From Beroe forskalii (taxonomy: Eukaryota > Ctenophora > Nuda > Beroida > Beroidae): a DNA stretch of 64,000 bases. The notes under the pieces were generated by a model. The model was given only the letters and a program-made list of their open reading frames with translations, was not told the DNA's origin and did no database searches. Of the stretch, positions 47,501 to 59,500 are shown piece after piece (position 1 is the first letter of the stretch; every line of letters begins with the position of its first letter). The DNA is taken from positions 434,001-498,000 of the forward strand of contig WFMF01000036.1 in the NCBI GenBank assembly GCA_011033025.1, written 5' to 3'. The position numbers and the translations under genes were made by a program.

Positions 47501-50500
47501 TACCACGCGCGCGCGGCGACTGGGAGTACGAAATACAAATTGATAATGGTAAAAATCAGAGTGAAGCACAAGATAAGATGGATTTCATGAATCAGCTTGA
47601 TTTTTATCTCGACACACTAATTTATGTACTGTTATTTTAATCTACAAACTACAGTACAGAAGTGCTGTAGTTTGGACCGTGCATATCTCAGGGTTAGAAA
47701 GGCAACAAGTAAGAGGCTATCAATTGAGGTTTACATTACATATCCGTCTGTCGAGATATCGCCAAAAATATCGGCAGTACGTATCATGTTACTTTCTTCT
47801 ACTACTCGCTGGTTGTTGATCGTTGGATCGAGCTTGATATTTTCGCTATATATTAAACACATTATCTATGATACTTTTCATGCATCTCGAGTGAAAATAT
47901 ATATTATAGAACTATAGGTCGAAGGAGTAACCTAATACCACATATATGTAGTGAGCGCGAAGCGCGAACTATATATAGACGCATTATTGGCCGAAGCGAA
48001 GCTGAGGTCAATAATGGTTTGTTTTGGACGAGGCGAAGCCGAGTTCAAAACAATGTGGTATTAGGTAATCCTGAGACCTATGGTGATATTACATGGCGAA
48101 ACCACAAAAATTAACGCGCTAAAAATACGTAATAACGTGAAAAATAGACTTTGACAAGTAGCATACAGCCGTCAGACAGGTTGATGTGTAAATTTACATC
48201 CGGCCCGGATCAGAACAAATTAGTGCTAAATCGTTGGTGGTGTGTCTTGCAGGAAGAATTACAGATTTTGCCATCAACCCACTGCTGTAAATCTTGATAA
48301 AGACGTCACCTTGAACATTTTGTTCATCGTGAATGTATAAAATTCTATTACCACAGAATGCAGATCTATGTTTGTCCCATCCAAATTATGCAAATTCGAT
48401 TGACACTTTACTGAGTTGCTATCATATAGGGTTATAGGTTCGTTCCCGACCCTATAACCCCGGAAAATCTGGGGTTATAGGTCGGAAACGACCATATAAC
48501 ATGGGGGTTATAGGATCTGACCGACCCTATAATATAGAAATACCCCGATGTATATGGTAGCAAATAAGGGCTTATGAGCCATGTAATTCATTTTATTTAG
48601 TCGTTCATGTTGCAGCTTCCATTGATTAGCAAAATATTCAAGTTTCCGCGTTAATTCCACATATTTCTAGAATAATATTGTAATATATATAATATTATGT
48701 CATGTTAATATGTAAGTATATAATAAATATATGCACTGCACAAAGTGACTAAAATGTTAGTTAGTTTGCTACTCAAAGCTTTTATAATGTGTAGGACCAC
48801 ACGATTTTGTGTAGTAATGCAGTTATTCGTCATTATTATAGTACATGGGTTGAATGTCTTGCGTTGCTAGATTTCTTTTTGTTGTAGTACAAGTACATCG
48901 TCGTTGTAAAGAGTTTCCAATGAAATTTCTGAACTTTTGATGCTTTGAGATATCTACATTTTCTTTTATCATCAAAATATAAGCATTTAAAATTAAAATT
49001 TTGCTCTTCCGGAATCGAAGCTTAGCAATCAGAATTCTATTTTAAACGATTTTGTCATCAGAAGGTCAGAAATGATTTTAATTCTTTACTGACAATAGTC
49101 TCCAGAAGCAAAACTTGTAAGTGGTTGTATGTTCTAATAACTACTAAAGTAATAAACTACAATTTAACTTAATTCTATCAGCTCATCGCCCAATGAAATC
49201 AGCATAATACATTCAAACCATTACCTTCTCAGTGTTCCTTTAAGATATAAATGATGTGTTAGTTAATTCAATCAAATGCACGCTACGTACTCCATTGTTT
49301 TTCAGTAAGGTATAATCTTTGCTCGCACGGAAGGCTATTTTAACGCGAGTAACGTCTCTCTCGCTCTCTCTATGTGTTGAATGACACGATGCAATGACAG
49401 CGCTATGCCCCTGTGAGCTGCCCCACGAACCGGCAGTAAAATACAGCTGATAACAAGAGCCGTGGAGCGGGGGTTCTATTTGACTTCCCCTGTGCTCTGA
49501 TCTTCAAATAGCGGCTATAACACCCTTTTTTGTAGTTCATAATCCATTCTAACGGTGTTGACGTATATTTATTCCAAGGTTGAAAATTGATACCGTTACC
49601 TTGAAAATGTGTAATTGATACCATTCTGTAGTTTGTCTAGCCTTCGTTCCGACTGTTTCACATTTCAGTTTGATAGCCTTTCATTACCGTCTAGATTCTA
49701 GAAGCTACATCTAAATACCCTGATGAATTCTATATCACTGTATTTTTTGGTCATTTCATATCTTCGTCAGTTTTTAGCCTATTTCCTATAGCTACCTAGA
49801 GAGTGGCTATTTAGTAATTCTATGCTTATTCATGAGCACTATGCATGACTTATCGGGAGTCACTGGTTCGTGTTGCAGCAACTCTACGTATCAAGAATTG
49901 TGATTGCTTATTTGTGGGCTTAGTGAGCCAAGAACTTTTCAACATTTTGACATTTTAACCTTTCACGCCAACGGGCGATTATGCGTGTGAGCACCATCGC
50001 AGTTGGTAGCCGATGGGACAGTTGCAATATTTGAAATCTATATTATTGTGGTTGGTAATATGCTTTAAATTTCCTGACATTCAGTTTAGATACCAAAACT
50101 TAGTTTATGATAAGGCACATGTATTGCATTTTCTCAATTCTCATGTTTGCTTCTTCTCATGCATTGTACATTTTATCATATTATATAGTACATCGTTTTG
50201 ATGGCCACAGATCATGAATTAATCATTTAATCTCACACGCGCCATTCTCTTCTTCATTACTGTAATTAGATAATTGAAGTATAAAGTTGTATGATGCCCG
50301 ACTAAGTAAACTGTACATAATACCCTGTTAATTGAGTTAGCATCAAACTACATCAACGTGTACTTGTGATACATCAATTCCTGTACAATTTACTCTTGCT
50401 TCATACTTTCACAATTTAAATCGTACGGGATCACAGCCAATTATAAATACTGCTGTGCATGAGTAATCAGCCAGCGTGAAAGTTTCAGAATCAGAACAAT

Positions 50501-53500
50501 TAGATGTTAATTAGTTACGCTTCAAAAAGGTGGAAATTATGACGTTATCAGCAACCATTATTCCGCTTCAATAGATAATTTCTACGTAGTTTGTATGATC
50601 TTTACTTTGATCACGATTCTTTTCTCAATTCTATTCTCACGTTTCCTTAACAAATTTTCTTGTTGTCAGAATAATATCTTAGAGTTGAGATCTCACTGTA
50701 AATTAACAAGCAAAAAGTTTGTTACTTTGATAGCATTGAAATCGGCGGATTCAAATCAAAATTTTGCTTGCGGATCAGGATCGATCAATTTTTCATCAAT
50801 TTCGGTATGTTGTTTCCTATCATCCATTCTGGCTTTCGGTTCTCGAAGGTCACTTAGAAAAAGCAAGGACTAAGTACGCATCCATTGTAGTTTTTGGTGT
50901 TTTCATACTTTTACAAATTGAGATAGCCCCTTATACATATATTTGATTCCATATTGAAGAAACACTTTCCTACGGTTTCGTGATCAATCATGATAATTCG
51001 CTCTGGTTACGCCCTCTAAAATCATCATTATAATGGTTTATCTGATCTTTCCAACAATCAGTTGGCTTGGCTGGGTCGCGGTGCGCGCCGGCCTAACTCG
51101 ACAGTGTGACTGCGCGCGCATGCATAAACCACGGTGTCATGCACTGGACGCACGTCATGTCACGCGCGCGCGACGGTGATCACAACCACCGTTTACTCCT
51201 TTATAAACATTGCGTCATACGCAGAGAATATAGTAAACGTGTCCCAATGATGAATGAATTATCGAATTGATCTTTTGATGATCCAATCAAATATATAATG
51301 GCAATAATCATCTAAAATATACTTTTTGTTTCAAAAATCGACTTTTCACGATTCAGAAGGTCTTCTTCATTAGTACAAAGCACTGTTGAATAGAAATGAT
51401 GATAACGTGTAAAACTTGTGAAAATTCAAATTGCGATGCCAATCTTTGTGTGGTCTCTAAAAGAAAGAAAGAAAGAAAGACATTCTTCTCATATTGGTGA
51501 CGGAAGACGCTAAAGTATTATTTTGAAGATGTTCGCGCATATATCCCAATTAATTAGCGCGCGCAGCGCGTGAGCGGGTACGTACGTACGTACGTTTGCA
51601 CTTGATCTGATTGATGCGTTGATGAACCAGTGCGCTGCACATGATTGCCTTTGTTTGTGTCACATGGGAGTTATATCATGGTTATGACTTTCATACGTCA
51701 TTCACGATTCCAGTCAACAATGGAATAATTTCAACTTTATCTGTGAAATATTTTCAGTACCTTGATTGAAAAAAAATGAAAATGAGCAATCTTGGTTTGT
51801 GTTAAGAAACACAATTTTCATCAACCAACATTGGATACATTAGATGGGTGTTCATTGAAATTCTGATTTACACTTTAGTACAAAGTTTTGAGGAGGTCTC
51901 TTTTCGATGTTACAAACAACCATCTTCAGTTCTGAAAATAAATTTTATTCAAAGATCACTAAAATCAGTCGCAAAAATATCGCAATTCGTTAATTACTTT
52001 AAATGAACAAATCGTAGGTTGCCGACGGCAAATAGTGATAACTCCTACGTTAATGTTTAATGTCGGCTGCTAAAGATTACCAGTAAAACAAGCCTTCCTT
52101 ATCCATCGCCCACCCAGTCAAATCTTCTCTTTAGCATTTCACTTCTTTTCTTCCTGTTTTCGTCACATCCCTAACTAAGAAAAAGAAAGAGCTCAACAGA
52201 TAAAATACGTGATCAAGCTGAAAACTGATATGGTACTGTTCCTCTGTTCTCCTTTCATCTCACAACTTCATTCTTTTTAAGTGTTTGATTTGATCAGTTT
52301 AATCGGTTAGTGAGTGTAAGACTTGGATATTCACTCCAATTCAACCTATGAACTTATGAATATTGAAGGTGATAATATGCAAAATAAATGTAATCAGCTA
52401 CGTGAATAATTGTTCATCCTATCCTTCAGTGGTATTAGAAATTATTTGCCATTCGTGGTTCGTACCATCTGTGATATTTGATACCACGCAATTCTTTGAG
52501 ATTACTTGCTCTCTTTCGATAGAACTACTGAAGCTACGTTTTCAGTCCTTTTTAGAGCTTATCCTTTGGTATAAGTATGGGTATAGGACACATATGAGAA
52601 ATAGGGATTGTGATTTTTTGTGTATCAGCCTCTTCGTCTTCACCCATTCTCGCACACTTCCTTATTATATCAATAACGGGTGCTGTAGTGCAATATCATG
52701 GGTCCCTCTTGACACACGCATCTGTATTGCTGAAATCATTCCATGGTTTTGAGTGATCCATAAATACTGCCAAATTGTCTCATTTTCGAATACGATAGAC
52801 TCATTTCATTCTTTGTTCACATCTCCAGTTTATTCCCAGGTTGCTGTAACTGTTCCTGTCTCGAGTCACTGACTTGTCTAATGTCTATTTCTATTGACAG
52901 TCAGAGCACATTAGATTCATCAAAGCTTAACAATCCCGCCCACTCTAATTCATTCCAGAACCTTCGACTACCTCTGTGCCATCGCACAAATTATTCAAGG
53001 CTTTTCTTATTACATTGCACCCTGTAATCCAGCTAATGAATTCTTCATACTCAAATTTCAACTGAGTGCCGATTTAGAATGTTTATTTTCGTCACATTGC
53101 AGCTTGGTAGCGTGACATTTCGATTGTTCTTGACCAATCTGTTAAGATGTTCTAGATTCAGAAATTTCACTGACTAAATTTCATCGTGGTTTCAAATATT
53201 TGGCATGGGTTATTTGTTTCCGCCAATCCGACATTTCGTTGCTTCCAACTGTCTTCAAAGTTAGTATGTTTTTCAACTGCCCTTTTTTGAACGGTATTTT
53301 ATACTGAGCTTTAAATAATATGGAATTATAGTACAGATGAAATCGGGATCCATTATACTTGAAATGACGTTACCTGACCTGGGCATGTCATTAAACTGCA
53401 TCCGGCGCCCTAATGGGCGTGTTATTGTGAATTACATTTCAGTTTTATGAATATGCTTGAAACTTGAGTTATTGGCCTGGGTTTGTCCAGCTAGACTTTA

Positions 53501-56500
53501 AGTCCAACAAGTCATAATAATGATTAACTCTTGTGGGTTTTCTGAAGTATTTGACATTCTGAGGTGGTCTTCTCAGCTGGATTTCACTGCCAAACCCCAC
53601 ATGGCCACATACCGCCTCACAGAGATGAGTGTACCACGATAGCTCCTTATTTGGCGGATATCCTCAATGGGACACCTCCATCCTTTTATCCCTGCCACTA
53701 TTGTGAAACTTCTGGTGCTCTTCTGGTGTAACACTGTCATTGAAATTACATCGCTGATCTTTATATCCCTGATGCTTTGTATAAGTTGCTTTATTGCGTA
53801 ACATTCCGACTTCTAGAAATTAAATTATTGAAGTGTTGCTTGAATGAGCGGATCCCTCCGTTACCCTTTTACCCACCCACTTTGTTAATAGGACTCGAAA
53901 TTAGGTGATTCCTCGTCATCAATCAACCACTTTCAGCTGTGACACTGACGCCCTGAAAGAGCGCCCATTATTCACACGGGTTCTACATACGGACATTAGA
54001 CATGAATCTTGCATTAATATGTCATGTAATGCAGCATATTTAGCATCTAATTAAGCACAGTCTGACAACCCCCTGTCTTCATGCAAGTCATTTTAATCTT
54101 AATTAACTGTGGTGTTACGGATTGTTTTCTGTTTTATTGCTCTATTGTCTTATGTTGTTGTTTGCCATAGTGCAATTGGTTCATGAACATTGAACAATGA
54201 ATAGTTGCCAGCGTATGCACTATGCAGGTTACAGACGGATAACCACGGTCAATATATGTCGTTAATCACAGCTGCCTATGGTACAATGTATTGAATATCA
54301 GTTCACCCATAGCTCGTTGAGTATGAGCGTGCAGGTCTTGTGTGACTCTGCCTGCTGATTGGTTACACCATGAAGTGCCGTGGCTTATACGCAGTCGCCT
54401 ATTATTCGCCTATTATTCGGTGTAAATGTAGGTTTATTGTTTTACGGTGGTGCCGTTAGTTAGAACCTAATGAAGCGTTTCCTTTATAGAGGCTCTGCAC
54501 TTGGCGAAGTCTACCTTTTAAGGCTCCCTATTTTGGACAAAAGGCTCCTGGGCAGACCATGGCAGTACAAGACACCCGCTGCTTGTATAACTTATCCATT
54601 GTGTTTTCGTCTTTGCTTCTCTCTCTCAAGATGTTTTGAAATTTGTTCAATAGTTCCAATCCAATTATATATATTTCCCTCCTCAGCAATTTTTCGGTCC
54701 GCAGTTTTTTTTAACCTTCGTCGAAGATACTCTCACCGTGTCCCCAAGCGAAAAGTCTCCTCGCTGCCCTGAAGGCTCCCGGTAGAATCAAATATGTATA
54801 TTGTCCGTATCATATGCTGTAGCGATCTTCCAGAGCATACACGACCACTGCCACTCCATTTCATGCAATCCCACCAAGAGAAGCTCCTGTTAGGAAGACA
54901 GAGAGCAAGACAGAGAGCAAGAGAAACTCCTGTAGAAGCTCCTGTAGGGAAGACAGAGAGCAATCTGTGAGGGGTTTTACCTGGCAGCACGCTAGGAGTG
55001 GTTGACCTGTGCTGAAACCTTAGATAATATGGCCTTATGACCAATAAAGTAACTGAGTTGTCGCGATTTTTAGGCGTCTCAACTTCCATGCTCATGATGT
55101 CACGTGATGTTTGAATGTTAAATTGCATGATATGCATTTAATAGTGATTTATCCCACGAAATAGGTTCCATGCAATGCGTTAATCTGAGAATAATCATGA
55201 TAATTATCACTCTTATCAGTCGTAACTCCTAATTATCAGCCACATTATGTCAGTCAGGCTGTTAATCATGTGACTATATAGATTTCTGAGACATACATCG
55301 TTCACATACATTTTACCGGTTGCTTTGCATTCCTTGCGAGCATGACATGTATCACACAATGTGTGACATGTTCGCGCAATCCCTGAGTATACTACACGTA
55401 TCTTTCTCGCGACTGTCATCGGCGGCCCTTACATACACCACGCCACGAGCGAGAAAAAATGGCGATTAACATGACGTCATTATCATAGGTTGTAGTGGTG
55501 AGTTGATGACAACGAGCTGCGTATTTTTGATGCGAGGGATATAATATGTATGTAAGAAGTCTAACAACTCAGTAATGCGCATATATCGGTATGATTTATG
55601 CGACTTTATGACTTTCTAATATCCGAGGACTTTGTTGTTGCCACATTCCTTTAGCGGTGTTTGTCATACAGGCTCACCAAAACCCTTGTCAATTGTTCAT
55701 AACGGTGTTAATTAATGATCATTAATGATGATAATCATTGGTGATGACCGTGATAATTATAAGTGAAGGTATTATTTATGACCAGTGGTAATATTTATGA
55801 CTGACCGATGATCCTAATGAGACCCATAACCTTGCCGCTACACACATCAGGTAGTAATATAGTGAATTCCGAGTTCCACATTACTGGCGGTCACTTAACA
55901 CGTCAATATATGCTACACGAGAGCTTAGTAGTCAGCGAGGAACAGGTTTGAGGGTATGTTCATTGGTGTAACACATTACATAAGTCTTAGCAACTAATTT
56001 GCTCGTACTATTACTCTCTTAAGTGATTAGGTTCCTGGTTTGCCGGGAAATGGACGGTTTGGCCTTTATTATAGTTTATTGAGCCTCTTGCTGACGTCCT
56101 CAACTGCTCCTTAATACTAATAAATTGTCTCACGAAAGTGCTGTGGACAGTTAGAAGTTGGGGACTTACCCGGTGGCCGGTACACCTTATAAGGTTCCCT
56201 CACTTTTCCCAGGTAGTCTTACATCCTGCGCACTTTCTGAAAAACAATTGGCCACCACTTCGATGCATATGCATATTGCCATATTCGATGCATATGCATA
56301 TCAAACTCGGCTTTTCCTCGTTTGATATGTACTAATATAATGCATCTCAATGCTGTCCTATAGTACTATATATTACGAGTAACTATAAGTAACGAGAGAC
56401 TTCTTATTTGCGAGAGAATGGATTATGCAAGGTACATAACTCCTAGGTGTTAATAGATTACATGCGCACATTTTTCAGAAAATCTTTCGTGCAAAGTGAA

Positions 56501-59500
56501 ATTACCTACGCTTCAGCCAGTTTGACACGCGTTTCAGTTGCCTCATATATCTGTGGAATACGTTATACGCAGTATAAGGTTGCTGGCTCCTGCACTACTG
56601 TTCTTGTGCCGCTTTGGTGCCACTATGGCATGATGTAGCCGCCATGATAGTGCCGCATTAGTGACTGGTGTGCCACTTCCATGATAATGCCACATTAGTA
56701 TGCCAGTTCCATGATAATGCCACATTATCATGCCACTTCCATGACCTAATGATGCCTCCGCTGTGCTGCAGCAGACTACAACTTTCCACAGAGAATACAG
56801 TCTACAGACTTCCCTCCCTCCCTCATATACCATACTTACCTTCTCCGCATAAATATAACGTTTTCCTTGACATTACCCGGAATTATTATATCCTGTAATA
56901 TGTAGGTACGTCAGCACACTCACAAGATTCTGCGTGCTCTCCCTCCCTCCTCACTTTAACATGGAAGTTCGTTAATAGTCCTTCTCCTCTAATATATCTG
57001 TGTTGCATCTTTCTTCAGAAATTAGGTTTGTAAATGTAGGAACACGCTTATTAGGTTGTATTTGGATATGGAAGAGCTTGCATCGAGTTGGGTTAGTAAG
57101 TCTTCAGCTGATGCTCAAACGACACAATAAAAGTGGTATGTCAATGTCTTTTAGTTTCCATCATTAAAATTGTATTTCGAGTTCTGATGACACTTGCTTC
57201 GAGTACACTTCACACTTGTTCTATATACGAGTATTGCTTCGGCTAACCCTTGTATCTGTACACTTCTCCACGACGACTCACGGCGGGATATCCTTACTAT
57301 TTATCACGTGATGCGTTACGTGATCGGTCATGTCACGATTCGCTAATATAGCACAGTGAAATTGGTAAGATTCCAGCCCATCCTTTTAAACGTGATTACA
57401 TAGCCCGTATAATTCCTCCCATTGTGACGTCATTGCAATTGTTTAGAGTGGTCAATTGTTGACTTAGAGTGTTCTATACTGAGAGCGACCTGTAGCATTG
57501 AGCGTTACGAATCTGCCTGGTCTCCGACTTCTTGGTACTGAACGTTGAGACCTACGTACTAGGGAAGGGATGTTGGTGTTCCATGCCGAGAATTTGATAA
57601 AAATTTAAATCGATCTATTAGAGTTTCAGTTGATTACAGGACGTTTTGAAATTTTTCTGTTTTGTCTGACTCGATATTTCACTTAATAAAAACTGTATGC
57701 GGAAATTTATTCTCATACAGATCTTTGGTTCTTTGATTTATTGCTTGATGCCATGATGTCAACCTCCCCTGGCCCCATTTTCATCCAGGAGCGGCCTTAG
57801 ATCACTAGCTCAGTTACCCTCTCTCTAGCTCAAGAAATTTCTGTTGGTCAGTATGAACCTCACTATCCCCTATCTCTGCCTCTAGGAATTTCTCTAGGTC
57901 AGTATGAACCCCACTAACCCTCTCTCTGTCTCTAGGAATTTTGCCTCAAGGAATGTTTCTAGGTCAGTATGAACCCCACTAACCAATCTATTTGCCTCTA
58001 GGAATGTGTCTAGGTCAGTATGAACCCCACTAACCCCCTCTCTCTGCCTCTAGGAATGTCTCTAGGTCAGTATGAACCCCACTAACCCTCTCTCTGCCTC
58101 TAGGAATGTCTGTAGGTCAGTATGTTGAGATGTCCCTCTACGCCCTGCTCCTCCTCCTCCAACTGCCCACGTGTTTGACTGTGGCGTGTGTCAAGAACTT
58201 CACCCTTCTGGTGTCCGCCATGCAGCCCATATTCTCCGTGTGGTACTTCACCAAGTTCCACATAGTTCGGACTAAGCCCCGTCTCTACCAGGATTTCCGG
58301 GTCAAGGAACCGCCCCTGGCGGCCGTTATCCTGACCGTCGTGGCGAACTCGTGGCCGGGCGGCGTTGTCCCAGCCGAGTTTCTGGTGTCCGGCCTGCTGG
58401 CGATCATGTTCGTGGGGCTGTGTAAGGAATGTAACCGGCACGTGGAGCACACGTTCCACGTGCTGTCAACTAACATTGTTCTGGCACTGCTCATAGCCCC
58501 TGGCTGCGGACCCTTCATCTTCCTGTTCGTTATTACCTGTGTCATCACCATCGTCCTGTTCGATGTGAGGCGGTGTTTCAGTGTTAGTGAGTACGTGCTC
58601 GCTAACACCTTCCTTTCCTACGCCATGTACAAAGCCATATTCGACACCAGCTCGCTCTTTGTGTTGCTGTGCCTTGTGTCCATAGCCGTCTTCCTGGTCA
58701 TACCTCCCCAACTGGACACTGATACTGTGTTAATTCTACTGGCTCTCCTGGCATGGATAGCGGTCATATTCTCCAAGAACATGTCGCATCATCTGAACCG
58801 GTTAGATAACATTGTCAAGGACACGGTCTCTGAGATAACCGAACACACGATCATGATAGGAATATGGGTGGCATGCGTGGCATTAGCTCTCCTAATTACC
58901 CTGCACCCGGTTGCGCGGCTCAACTTGCACGTGCAACGCAAGTTGTACCACGTGTTGGTGTGTGTGGTGTTTGTGAGTGGCATCTCGACGGCTCCCCAAC
59001 TCCTCACGACGGCGTGCAGCCTCCTGACATTCGTCATGTTTTTCTGTGAAGTGTCCTACTACCGGGGTGGCGGCATCCTGAAGAGCCACCTCACCAAGTT
59101 CCGGGGATCCCAGGACCAGGACCCCCTCATCCTGACGCCACTTTGTCTGCTTCTCGGACTTTCTCTTCCGGTTTGGTTACGGTACGGGTTGTTTTCTGAA
59201 GGAGTGTTGCAGTCCCGGGTTTCTACGACCTTTCTCCAGGGGGTGTTGCCGTACTGCGGGGTTCTGACGGTTGGGGTTGGTGATGCGTGTGCTGCGGTGG
59301 TCGGGACCTCCTTCGGGCGGGTTAAGCTGCCTGGCACACACAAAACTGTGGAGGGTTTCCTGGGAAATGTCGCGGGTCAAGTGCTATTCCTGGCCCTGAT
59401 CGGGCCCTATTTGACGTGGGGCGCTGCCCGGACATGGTGTGATTTGCTGACCTTAGCTGGCGTGATCCTGGGTTCTAGTGTGCTCGAGGTTTACACAAAG

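Noticed and set aside
52363-52752. 129-codon plus-strand ORF
   Set aside because: It opens on TTG, has a Cys- and aromatic-rich composition typical of AT-rich non-coding DNA, and no homology I recognise.
58100-59380. Minus-strand ORFs opposite dolichol kinase
   Set aside because: Shadows of a GC-rich coding exon; the plus strand carries the conserved CTP-binding motifs.
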